DNA of 12,977 bases, taken from an uncultured Bacilli bacterium (lineage in GTDB: Bacteria; Bacillota_I; Bacilli_A; RF39; UBA660). Under the pieces are notes generated by a model that was given only the letters and a program-made list of their open reading frames with translations, had not been told where the DNA came from and ran no database searches. The DNA is taken from assembly GCA_944358225.1 (NCBI GenBank), contig CALVQP010000038.1, positions 1 to 12,977 on the forward strand. The letters run 5' to 3'. Of the stretch, positions 1 through 6,419 are shown piece after piece (the stretch's first letter is position 1; the number at the start of each line of letters is the position of its first letter). A program made the position numbers and the translations under genes.

Positions 1-251
1 TCTTCTTCTAAAACCTCAATATCAAATAAGCCTAATACAGATGGTTCTATATTAGAAATTATCAAATCTTTTATTTTCCTTTGCAATAAATCCAAATTAT
101 TTTTTAACCCAATAACTTTTCCATTATCATCAACACCAATATAAATATTACCGCCATCTTTACTATTAAGAAAACCTATAACTATTTCTTCTAAATCATT
201 GGGTAATTTAATTTTAAATTCATTTCTACTATCTTCAATTACACCAAGCAT
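1..251 (-). CDS. AlbA_2 / Schlafen-type putative DNA-binding protein, N-terminal part (partial)
   Basis: The gene starts at an ATG (249-251) behind a strong GGAGGTG site (257-263, 5-nt spacer) and runs off the left edge; 83 complete codons are visible. The fragment MLGVIEDSRNEFK followed by a GGNIYIGVDDNGKVIGL stretch is the characteristic start of the AlbA_2 (Schlafen AAA_4/divergent AAA-4) domain: an E-x-EFK motif, a helix, then the GG-x-I-x-IGV-D-x-G beta hairpin. Family members are often called ATP-binding or transcriptional regulator proteins because many carry a C-terminal winged helix, and some belong to defence or regulatory loci. Whether this one has a C-terminal HTH cannot be seen. 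It diverges from the PHP-like gene at 401, with tandem 12-bp repeats between them. The domain call is fairly safe; the biological role is unknown. Confidence 0.8.
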   Translation of the reverse strand, partial: MLGVIEDSRNEFKIKLPNDLEEIVIGFLNSKDGGNIYIGVDDNGKVIGLKNNLDLLQRKIKDLIISNIEPSVLGLFDIEVLEE

Positions 252-278
252 TGTAGCACCTCCGATCTTCTTAAATTA

Positions 279-284
279 ATTATA
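279..284 (-). promoter_or_regulatory. Probable -10 box for the AlbA_2 gene
   Basis: A perfect TATAAT on the minus strand lies about 27 nt upstream of the ATG at 251. No good -35 is seen at 16-18 bp; the hexamer there (TAGGAA, 302-307) falls inside the first unit of the 12-bp repeat array, so a protein bound to the array would sit on this promoter. Confidence 0.45.
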
Positions 285-300
285 CTATACATTTGAAATT

Positions 301-348
301 TTTCCTAGCAAATTTCCTAATAAATTTCCTAATAAATTTCCTAATAAA
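301..348. repeat. Four tandem 12-bp direct repeats between divergent promoters
   Basis: Units at 301-312, 313-324, 325-336 and 337-348. The last three are identical (TTTCCTAATAAA) and the first differs at two bases (TTTCCTAGCAAA). The array runs from the -35 region of the minus-strand AlbA_2 gene to just before the -35 region of the plus-strand PHP-like gene. A 16-bp palindrome (TAATAAATATTTATTA, 342-357) overlaps its right end. The position suggests an operator array or iteron-like binding sites; a simple slippage repeat remains possible. Confidence 0.85.
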
Positions 349-350
349 TA

Positions 351-379
351 TTTATTAATTCTGCAAGGAATGGTAAAAT
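351..379 (+). promoter_or_regulatory. Promoter of the PHP-like gene (extended -10)
   Basis: TTTATT (351-356), a 17-bp spacer and TAAAAT (374-379) preceded by TGG (371-373), giving an extended -10. The predicted transcript start, near 386, lies almost on the GGGAGGAG ribosome-binding site (387-394), so the leader would be only about 15 nt. Confidence 0.5.
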
Positions 380-400
380 AATTTATGGGAGGAGATTACG

Positions 401-814
401 TTGAAAAAAATTGACTTTCATATTCATACAATTCCAAAAGCAACTGGAGAAAATTTTGTTTTTTCTCTTGATACACTAAAAGAATATATTAAAATAGCAA
501 AATTAGATGCTATTGCTATAACAAATCATAATTTTTTTGTTGAAGACAATAACTGGTTTAAGTTAAACAAACTATATAATGAATTTATTTATAAGAATAA
601 GGATAAAAAATTACTATTAATAGAACTAGGATTAGGTTTTAATACTCCAGGTATCATTAGATTACCTTTTGAAAGTATGACTTCACAATTTAAAAATACT
701 ACCTTAATAAGAGTTAATAATAATGACTGCAATTTAACATTAGAACTCAACAATAAAGTTATATTAGTCAAAAATGATTGTTGCCAATTTATTAATAACT
801 TAACTTCTTTATAA
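401..814 (+). CDS. Short chimeric protein: PHP-domain N-terminus joined to a sirtuin-like C-terminus (possible gene remnant)
   Basis: 137 aa from a TTG start with a strong GGGAGGAG site 6 nt upstream. Residues 1-55 look like the beginning of a PHP phosphoesterase domain: MKKIDFHIHT has the metal-binding HxH, and LDAIAITNHNFF the next PHP block, as in PHP proteins of the TrlF type. A PHP domain normally continues for about 150 more residues with further metal ligands, and these are absent. From about residue 60 the sequence changes: KLLLIELGLGFNTPGIIR, a PFE motif and a tail with a TLIRVN strand resemble the C-terminal end of Firmicute SIR2-like deacylases ('ELGVGFNTPGIIR.PFE.MT'). The NAD-binding core of a sirtuin is missing. 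Neither half is a complete enzyme, so I read this as the product of a deletion that fused two genes, possibly still expressed because the promoter and RBS look intact. It converges on the next gene with only 5 bp between the stops and no visible terminator. Confidence 0.6.
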   Translation: MKKIDFHIHTIPKATGENFVFSLDTLKEYIKIAKLDAIAITNHNFFVEDNNWFKLNKLYNEFIYKNKDKKLLLIELGLGFNTPGIIRLPFESMTSQFKNTTLIRVNNNDCNLTLELNNKVILVKNDCCQFINNLTSL

Positions 815-819
815 GTAAA

Positions 820-2301
820 CTATTTAAAATTATTCAAATCTATTACCAATTTTTTCTGATGTTCTTGTTCTAACTGTCTATAACTTACTCCACACATATC
901 AAAAAGTTTCTTAGAAGCAATATTTTCTGGAGTATCAGCATATTTATCAGACAAGTAAATTACTTGTTTTATTCCCGCTTGAATAATTTCTTTAGCACAT
1001 TCATTACAAGGAAATAAATCTACATATATTTTCGCATTTTCAAAATCGCGACGATTACCACGATAATTTAAAATAGCGTTTCGCTCAGCATGAACTACAT
1101 ACATATACTTTGTTTCCAAAGGATTGCCAACTCGTTGCCAGAAAAAACATTCATCTAAATAACCGTTAGGTGTCCCATTATAACCAATAGATAATATTCG
1201 ATTATCATCACTAACAATACATGCTCCCACCTGAGTATTAGGATCCTTACTTCTCATTGCGGATAATTTGGCAACAGCCATAAAATATTCATCCCAACTT
1301 AAATTATCCAATCTCTGCTGTTCTAAAACCTCATGTTGTTGCCTCCATTTTTCAAACTCTTCTTTTTCATCCTTATTTTCGATAGTTTTATAATAACTAA
1401 TTAAACGCCCATTAAATTTATTAATTTCTTTTCCTGGCAAGTCGCATAATTGTACTTTAGCAGCAGGGATCAACTGCAGAATTTTATCCTTCCATAATAG
1501 TGCTTTAGAACTAGCTTCTAAATTATCTATTGAATTAAACTTCCAAAATTTAACCGCAAAATTATTTTGCTCTAAAATCCTACATAATTCATGTAATTCT
1601 TTCTTACCATCATTTACATTTTTTATTAAACTATAATATATTTCGACTGGTTCAAAACTTTCAAAAGATCTAGCAACTTTATCTAAAATAGCTTTATTAT
1701 TATAAATAGTTTTAGAATAAATTTGCAAATAATCTAATGCTTCCCCTAAATCAATGCTAACCTTTGGTAACAACTGAGCTCTATCCTCTTTAAATGGAGT
1801 ATGTAAAGCAAACCCCAACTTTAAAGGAATATTTAATTCATTGACTAATTCTGTAAGTTTTACAATGTTATCATTAGGCATCATTGTTATCAAAGAGTAA
1901 GTAATCATATCATAGTCCAATTGTTCTTTTAAAATACTTTCTAAGTTATAAACTTGTTCAATTAATTCTATATTAAGTAATGGATCTCCAATTCCAGAAA
2001 AAGATATTAATAAACTCTTTTTATTCGTTCTCTTTCTTCCCTGAATCGTTAAAGTTTCTATTAAACATTTCATAAAATCAATAGCTTTAACTGACTCCAT
2101 TGATTCATTAACTTTCATATCATCAAAATGACATATCCTACATCCTAAATTACAATTGTAGTGCGTCGGAACACAAACGACATCTGTTACTTCGCTATTA
2201 GAAAGCAAAGTCATCTCCATTACCTTTTTTGGCTCTACTTCAAAAACACTTTTAATTGATTCATCTGAATAATCTTTATAAACACCAATTTTTTTAATCA
2301 T
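820..2301 (-). CDS. Radical-SAM (RlmN-like) domain fused to deoxycytidylate deaminase
   Basis: 493 aa; ATG at 2299-2301 behind a perfect AGGAGGT site (2306-2312) inside the end of the upstream gene. Residues 45-260 form a radical-SAM domain: the 4Fe-4S motif CxxxCxxC is C50, C54, C57; SFSGIGDPLLN (100-110) matches the RlmN/Cfr 'GMGEPL.N' SAM-binding block, and FALHTPFKEDRAQLLP plus SLIKNVND echo RlmN's 'LHAPND..R..LMP' and 'LIDGVND'. The N-terminal accessory domain of RlmN is absent. After a charged linker (about 305-333), residues 334-480 are a ComEB-type dCMP deaminase: HAERNAI (zinc His404, catalytic Glu406), PCNEC (zinc Cys432, Cys435), and QAGIKQVIYLSDKY. The deaminase half should convert dCMP to dUMP for dTMP synthesis; the substrate of the radical-SAM half is unknown. 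The frame is continuous with no stop at the joint, so this is a true fusion as read. It is co-transcribed with the alkyltransferase gene. Confidence 0.88.
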   Translation of the reverse strand: MIKKIGVYKDYSDESIKSVFEVEPKKVMEMTLLSNSEVTDVVCVPTHYNCNLGCRICHFDDMKVNESMESVKAIDFMKCLIETLTIQGRKRTNKKSLLISFSGIGDPLLNIELIEQVYNLESILKEQLDYDMITYSLITMMPNDNIVKLTELVNELNIPLKLGFALHTPFKEDRAQLLPKVSIDLGEALDYLQIYSKTIYNNKAILDKVARSFESFEPVEIYYSLIKNVNDGKKELHELCRILEQNNFAVKFWKFNSIDNLEASSKALLWKDKILQLIPAAKVQLCDLPGKEINKFNGRLISYYKTIENKDEKEEFEKWRQQHEVLEQQRLDNLSWDEYFMAVAKLSAMRSKDPNTQVGACIVSDDNRILSIGYNGTPNGYLDECFFWQRVGNPLETKYMYVVHAERNAILNYRGNRRDFENAKIYVDLFPCNECAKEIIQAGIKQVIYLSDKYADTPENIASKKLFDMCGVSYRQLEQEHQKKLVIDLNNFK

Positions 2302-2812
2302 ATGTACCTCCTAAATTATTAATACCTTCATGCTTTAACAAGTAAGCTTTTTTATTTATACCTCCAGCATAACCTGTTAGAGTACCATTTGTCCCTATCA
2401 CTCTATGACACGGAACAATTAGAGCAATAGGATTACGAGCAACTGCTTGACCAACGGCCTGCGCCGACATATGCGCCAAGTTTAACTTCCGGGCCACATT
2501 AGTTGCCAATTGTTTATAAGTTATTACTTGTCCATAGGGAATTTCACATAAAAGTTGCCAAACAGTTTTACTAAACGAACTCCCATTAAACTGTAAGGGA
2601 ATATCGTAAATATTAGGTTTTTCCTTTTTAAAGTATTTTTCCAACCAACTTTTAGCCAATAACAATAGATTATCATCAAAATATTGCACGTCTTCTTTAA
2701 AATTTTTCGGATAATATTTTTGACCTTCTATCCAAAGACCAATTAATTTATTACTTTTACTTGCTAATAATAAATTCCCAATTGGTGATTTATACAAAGA
2801 CAAATTTATCAT
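2294..2812 (-). CDS. ogt: Methylated-DNA--protein-cysteine S-methyltransferase (O6-alkylguanine repair)
   Basis: 172 aa, the usual length for an Ogt/MGMT protein. It would remove alkyl groups from O6-alkylguanine in DNA by transfer to its own cysteine. The active-site motif PCHRV is at 134-138 (acceptor Cys135), preceded by the conserved Asn-Pro (RNPIALIV) and followed by the G-x-L-x-GYAGG loop and a K-x-x-LL-x-HEG end. The DNA-binding helix-turn-helix region starts at GQVITYKQLA. The residue corresponding to the arginine finger of human MGMT appears to be Gln (AQAVG instead of ARAVG); from memory this is common in Firmicute relatives, so it is not a sign of decay. ATG at 2810-2812 has an AAAGGGGG site. 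Its 3' end overlaps the start of the radical-SAM/deaminase gene by 8 nt, implying a two-gene operon. Confidence 0.95.
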   Translation of the reverse strand: MINLSLYKSPIGNLLLASKSNKLIGLWIEGQKYYPKNFKEDVQYFDDNLLLLAKSWLEKYFKKEKPNIYDIPLQFNGSSFSKTVWQLLCEIPYGQVITYKQLATNVARKLNLAHMSAQAVGQAVARNPIALIVPCHRVIGTNGTLTGYAGGINKKAYLLKHEGINNLGGTYD

Positions 2813-2823
2813 AAAATTCCCCC

Positions 2824-2847
2824 TTTAGATAGTTAATAATATCTAAA
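2824..2847. promoter_or_regulatory. 8-bp inverted repeat in the alkyltransferase leader
   Basis: TTTAGATA (2824-2831) and TATCTAAA (2840-2847) are perfect inverted arms around an 8-nt loop, placed directly upstream of the ribosome-binding site of the gene ending at 2812. It could be an mRNA 5' stem-loop or an operator. No matching T-tract makes it a terminator. Confidence 0.5.
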
Positions 2848-2850
2848 TTT

Positions 2851-2859
2851 ATTTTACCA
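2851..2859 (-). promoter_or_regulatory. Extended -10 for the alkyltransferase operon
   Basis: Minus strand TGGTAAAAT (TGn plus TAAAAT, -10 at 2851-2856), the same extended -10 seen before the gene at 401. The -35 region is poor. The predicted leader is about 30 nt and contains the inverted repeat at 2824-2847. Confidence 0.4.
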
Positions 2860-2885
2860 TACTTTTTACTCAGGTAGATTTTTAA

Positions 2886-2914
2886 TTGAATATTTTCTTA
2901 ACTTTATATATAAT
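2886..2914 (+). promoter_or_regulatory. Promoter of the metallophosphoesterase gene
   Basis: TTGAAT (2886-2891), a spacer of exactly 17 bp, TATAAT (2909-2914). The start point would be near 2921, about 15 nt before the ATG at 2936; the AGGAAAGAAGG purine tract serves as the ribosome-binding site. Confidence 0.7.
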
Positions 2915-2935
2915 TGTTAGGAAAGAAGGCCTAGT

Positions 2936-4126
2936 ATGATTGCATTACTTCTATCTCCTATATATATAGTATTTAATATTTATATCATTCGTTGGTTATT
3001 AGCATGGATGAGTTGTTGTCATAAGGCTTTTAAAACTAAATTATCCAAAATTATCACGATCTCTTTTTATTCATTTCTAGCCAGTGCTATCTTTATTGGA
3101 TTTCTTCTTCCCCAAGGCAATATTAAACGTGTTTTTAATGGTATTGGCAACTTCTTTATCGGCGCCATGATTTATATTATACTATGCATCTTAGTATGTG
3201 ATTTAATTAGAATTATTTTAATAAAAACCAATAAATACCATCAGGACTCACTTTACAAGACCAGAATTCTTGTAATAATTGGTGCCATAAATATTATAGT
3301 AATTAGTACAATATGTATTTATGGAGCCATCAATGCTCGAATTATTCACACAACAAAATACGAAGTAACAATTAATAAAAAAGTATCTAATATTAAAAAT
3401 TTGAATATTGTTATGGTTGCTGATTTACACATTGGAAATAATATCGGCATTAAACATATTAAACGAATGGTAGAAGCCATAAATAAAGAAAATGCCGATG
3501 TTGTAATTATGGCTGGAGATATATTTGATAATGATTATGACACAATTGAAAAGCCCAAAGAACTTATAAAAATTCTCAAAACTATAAAATCTAAAAACGG
3601 AGTATATGCCGTTTACGGTAACCACGATATTAAAGAAAAAATACTTGCCGGTTTTACATTTAATTATAACAATCAAAAATATAGTGATCCCAGAATGGAT
3701 AAATTATTAAAAAATGCTGATATTAAACTATTACAGGATGAATCAGTTATTTTATATAATGAAATCCAAATTTATGGTCGACCAGATTACAAAAAACCAA
3801 ATCGCAACATTATTAAAAGAAAAACACCAAAAGAATTAAGTAATACACTAGATAAAACTAAACCCATTATTGTAATAGATCATGAACCATTTGAACTCGA
3901 ACAGTTAAGTCAAAATGGCATTGATCTTGATTTAAGTGGCCATACCCACGCCGGACAAATATTCCCAGAAAATTTATTTTTAGGACTTATTTATCAAAAC
4001 CCTTACGGATATAAAAAGATAAATAACATGCACAGTATCGTTACAAGTGGAGTTGGCGTTTATGGTCCTAATATGCGTGTAGGAACTATCGCCGAAATAA
4101 CTTCAATTAAAGTCAATTTTCTTTAA
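2936..4126 (+). CDS. Membrane-anchored calcineurin-like metallophosphoesterase (YkuE-like)
   Basis: 396 aa. The N-terminal 135 residues contain four hydrophobic segments (about 3-25, 40-58, 73-97, 109-131), and the catalytic domain follows from about 155. All motifs of the calcineurin-like family are present in order: DLH (Asp163, His165), GD (194-195), GNHD (228-231), the isolated His316 in IDHEPFE, and GHTH (335-338), followed by AGQIFP and a C-terminal TSGVGVYGP. These residues bind the dimetal centre that hydrolyses phosphoesters; proteins of this layout are often annotated YkuE-like or as UDP-2,3-diacylglucosamine/phospholipid phosphodiesterase-related, but the substrate here is not known. 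The predicted topology leaves the catalytic domain on one side of the membrane after an even number of spans. It has its own promoter and terminator and no operon partners. Confidence 0.92.
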   Translation: MIALLLSPIYIVFNIYIIRWLLAWMSCCHKAFKTKLSKIITISFYSFLASAIFIGFLLPQGNIKRVFNGIGNFFIGAMIYIILCILVCDLIRIILIKTNKYHQDSLYKTRILVIIGAINIIVISTICIYGAINARIIHTTKYEVTINKKVSNIKNLNIVMVADLHIGNNIGIKHIKRMVEAINKENADVVIMAGDIFDNDYDTIEKPKELIKILKTIKSKNGVYAVYGNHDIKEKILAGFTFNYNNQKYSDPRMDKLLKNADIKLLQDESVILYNEIQIYGRPDYKKPNRNIIKRKTPKELSNTLDKTKPIIVIDHEPFELEQLSQNGIDLDLSGHTHAGQIFPENLFLGLIYQNPYGYKKINNMHSIVTSGVGVYGPNMRVGTIAEITSIKVNFL

Positions 4127-4133
4127 AATTTTC

Positions 4134-4169
4134 TATATCTGATTTAATCATAATCAGATATATTTTTTT
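4134..4169 (+). terminator. Intrinsic terminator of the metallophosphoesterase gene
   Basis: A perfect 11-bp stem, TATATCTGATT (4134-4144) and AATCAGATATA (4152-4162), with a 7-nt loop and then seven T (4163-4169). It works on the plus strand; the opposite strand has no T-tract. The loop, right arm and T-tract lie inside the last codons and stop of the convergent chaperonin gene, whose C-terminal residues ISDYD are therefore encoded by the terminator. Confidence 0.85.
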
Positions 4170-5682
4170 CCAAAGGGATTTCATTTATAACTAGACTAGA
4201 AGTAGAAAGTAACATCGCTGCGATACTTACTGCATTTAAAAAACTATTTACAACCACATTATAAGAATCAATAACATCTGTTTTATTAATTTCTTCAAAT
4301 TGTTCCTTATTAACATTATATAAAACTTCAAAGTTACAATTTATAATTTCTCTTTCCACCACTGCATAATCAATTGCTGCATTTTCAATAATTTGTCTAA
4401 AAACACAAGGTAAAGCTTCTTTAAAAACTTTATCTATCCCTCCATTTGACATAGATTTGCTTATACGAAAAAGCACTATTCCAGCACCAGGCAAAACTCC
4501 ATTATTTGCCGAAACTAAAGCTGATAAAGCGTCCTCATAGCGCATTTTCTTTTCACGAATTTCACTTGTTGTTACTCCCCCAATATTAATAACTGCTAAA
4601 CCATTTTTAAGCATTGCCATTCTTTTTTGTAGATATTCATTTTCAAAATCATTATAAGCATCAGAAATCTTACTTAATCTTGCTACATAAACTTTTAACT
4701 TATCCGTATGAGTATATTTAGTTATGATACTTTTTTGATTAATAACTATTTCTTTAATTTTTCCAAAATATTTAGAAGTTAAATGTTCAACATTATTTAT
4801 AACCTCACAATTCCACAAAACAGCTAAATCTTGCAAAATATCATTTTGCCTAGTGCCATATTCTGGATTTTTAATCAAGATAATTTGAACATCATTTTGC
4901 AAAAATAAACTTAAAGCACTATTAAGAACTTCTTCACTAAAATCATCAGCCAAAATAATTAAAGCCCTATCCTCGCTAACAATCTGATTAATAATGTGAC
5001 CAAAAACATCTAAAGAATCTACTACACCAGAAACCAAAATACCTATAGCATTACTAAATGTTAAAGCTTTTGATTTATTAAAATAATAAGATGAAGCTAA
5101 GGTAGATAAAAAAACATAACCAGGTAAATACTCAACACTAGTCTTATAAGTATTTCCTTCTTTCAAAGTAATTCCCTCTTTAAACCCAATTTTTGAGTAA
5201 ACTGTACTTATAACTTTGCCAATTTCAGTATCATTTGCCGAATTACTTGCCAATTTTTCAAATATTTTATCATTTGTTTTTTGTTTATAACTTTCTATTT
5301 TATTAACAATTTCTTCTGCCTTAGCTACAAGTTTTTTTGCTACTTCTAAGGGTTTTTGGCCATTAAATATTAAATCTACCCCTTGTTTAAAAATTTCCTG
5401 TAATAAAACTAAAGTTGTAGTCGTACCATCTCCCACATTTTCATCTGTTTTAATAGACGCTTCTTTGGCAATTTCCAAAATTGATTGAATTACTAAATCA
5501 TCACTATCTACATTAAGGGCAATAGTTACCCCATCATTAGTTATAAATACAGACCGTTCATTACTATTAATAATTACATTACTTCCCTTGGGACCCAAAG
5601 TAGTCTTAACAGTATCACTTAATAAGTTAACTGCCTCAGCCATTTTTTGATATAACTCTTTATCCTTAATAACTTTTTTCAT
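4144..5682 (-). CDS. Divergent GroEL-like (Hsp60) chaperonin, third gene of a DNA-repair operon
   Basis: 512 aa, shorter than the usual 540-548 of GroEL. The equatorial ATPase motifs are kept: TLGPKG (28-33), TNDGVTIA with Asp50 (GroEL Asp52), GDGTTT with Asp85 (GroEL Asp87), RYEDAL with Asp384 (GroEL Asp398), and PGAG (398-401) where GroEL has GGG. The Asp of the C-terminal nucleotide block may be Asp472 (VIDS). The apical part (about 185-330) is strongly diverged: the GroEL GYLSPYF region is longer and altered, and only EYGTRQNDILQDLA recalls GFGDRRKAMLQDIA. The C-terminal GGM tail is missing. No groES is next to it and it lacks a CIRCE promoter. It overlaps the upstream DUF4130 gene by 4 nt (ATGA) and has only a distant GAGG, so translation is probably coupled. 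An active ATPase with a specialised client is my inference; the housekeeping GroEL is likely elsewhere, though this could be the only one. Confidence 0.85.
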   Translation of the reverse strand: MKKVIKDKELYQKMAEAVNLLSDTVKTTLGPKGSNVIINSNERSVFITNDGVTIALNVDSDDLVIQSILEIAKEASIKTDENVGDGTTTTLVLLQEIFKQGVDLIFNGQKPLEVAKKLVAKAEEIVNKIESYKQKTNDKIFEKLASNSANDTEIGKVISTVYSKIGFKEGITLKEGNTYKTSVEYLPGYVFLSTLASSYYFNKSKALTFSNAIGILVSGVVDSLDVFGHIINQIVSEDRALIILADDFSEEVLNSALSLFLQNDVQIILIKNPEYGTRQNDILQDLAVLWNCEVINNVEHLTSKYFGKIKEIVINQKSIITKYTHTDKLKVYVARLSKISDAYNDFENEYLQKRMAMLKNGLAVINIGGVTTSEIREKKMRYEDALSALVSANNGVLPGAGIVLFRISKSMSNGGIDKVFKEALPCVFRQIIENAAIDYAVVEREIINCNFEVLYNVNKEQFEEINKTDVIDSYNVVVNSFLNAVSIAAMLLSTSSLVINEIPLEKNISDYD

Positions 5683-6419
5683 AACTCATCTTTAACCTCA
5701 CATATATTTTTCCAATATTTTTTAGGCATAAAATTTTGCCGACATTTCAAATTTTCTCTTTCTTTTATCGCAATAACATTATAAAACTCTTTCCATAAAT
5801 TTTGCATTTGTTGCTCTTGTTTGCTAAGTGCATCTATACTTATTTTCAAACTATTTTTACTTATTATATAAAAATGTTTTTTATCATATACACTAATTAT
5901 ATTACGCCCTACATCTTCAATCATCCAAAGTTCATTTCGTAAACGTTTTTGAAAATGTAAAGATAAAAGTCCTAAGATATTACTAGTAGGATTTATTACT
6001 GCATACAATACTTTATTTTCCTTCTCTTCAAATCTAGTAAAACCTTTAAACTTATGATTTTCTCCACTTACATAAGTACTGTAAGCAAGAACTTTATTAA
6101 CACACTTTAAATTACGAAAAAAATATGTTTTAGTTCCATACTTCAAATAATTTAAAATATAATAATAAATAACAAGTTCACAATCACTTTTTTCCGATAA
6201 AAAAGCATAATAAATAATACATAAATTTTTTCTATCTAGTTTCTCTAAAAAATCATTAGCTAACTTTTCGTTTACAACCAAAATTATTTTTTCTTCAAAT
6301 AAATTAGGGGCATATTCACTATTTTTGATATTATCCGGTTTTACTTTTTTAGAAAGCAAAATCAAAATTAAAGAAATCAAACTTTCAAAACTATCATTAT
6401 ATATATAAACTCTTTGCAT
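5679..6419 (-). CDS. DUF4130 / TIGR03915-type putative DNA-repair protein
   Basis: 246 aa. The N-terminus (VYIYNDSFESLISLIL, residues 4-19) matches the 'IYDGSFEGLLT' opening of the family. The middle has GFTRF (126-130), LYAVINPTSNILGLLSLHF and an ML/IED-x-GR-x-x-x-x-Y block. The end has LWKEFYNVIAIKERENLKC and QNFMPKKYW, matching the family's conserved tail. These proteins are almost always encoded beside a helix-hairpin-helix radical-SAM protein (TIGR03916), as here, and are presumed to act on DNA, but no reaction is established that I can name. The ATG overlaps the stop of the radical-SAM gene by one nucleotide (TAATG) with no good Shine-Dalgarno, indicating re-initiation. The TGA stop is embedded in the ATGA that starts the chaperonin; the protein ends where the family normally ends, so TGA is a true stop. 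Confidence 0.88.
   Translation of the reverse strand: MQRVYIYNDSFESLISLILILLSKKVKPDNIKNSEYAPNLFEEKIILVVNEKLANDFLEKLDRKNLCIIYYAFLSEKSDCELVIYYYILNYLKYGTKTYFFRNLKCVNKVLAYSTYVSGENHKFKGFTRFEEKENKVLYAVINPTSNILGLLSLHFQKRLRNELWMIEDVGRNIISVYDKKHFYIISKNSLKISIDALSKQEQQMQNLWKEFYNVIAIKERENLKCRQNFMPKKYWKNICEVKDEL

Noticed and set aside
301..348. Tandem repeats as a CRISPR array
   Set aside because: The units are 12 bp, directly abutting, without spacers, and no cas gene is present.
589..771. Minus-strand open frame inside the PHP-sirtuin gene
   Set aside because: Low-complexity Leu/Ser product without a start signal, antisense to recognisable sirtuin motifs.
815..819. Shared terminator between the convergent genes ending at 814 and 820
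   Set aside because: Only 5 bp separate the stops and no hairpin with a T-tract is visible on either side.
3425..3676. Minus-strand open frame inside the metallophosphoesterase gene
   Set aside because: Low-complexity product antisense to a well-supported catalytic domain, with no ribosome-binding site.
5679..5681. TGA read as Trp (Mycoplasma-type code)
   Set aside because: The TGA ends the DUF4130 protein where its family normally ends and forms an ATGA overlap; Trp codons elsewhere are TGG.
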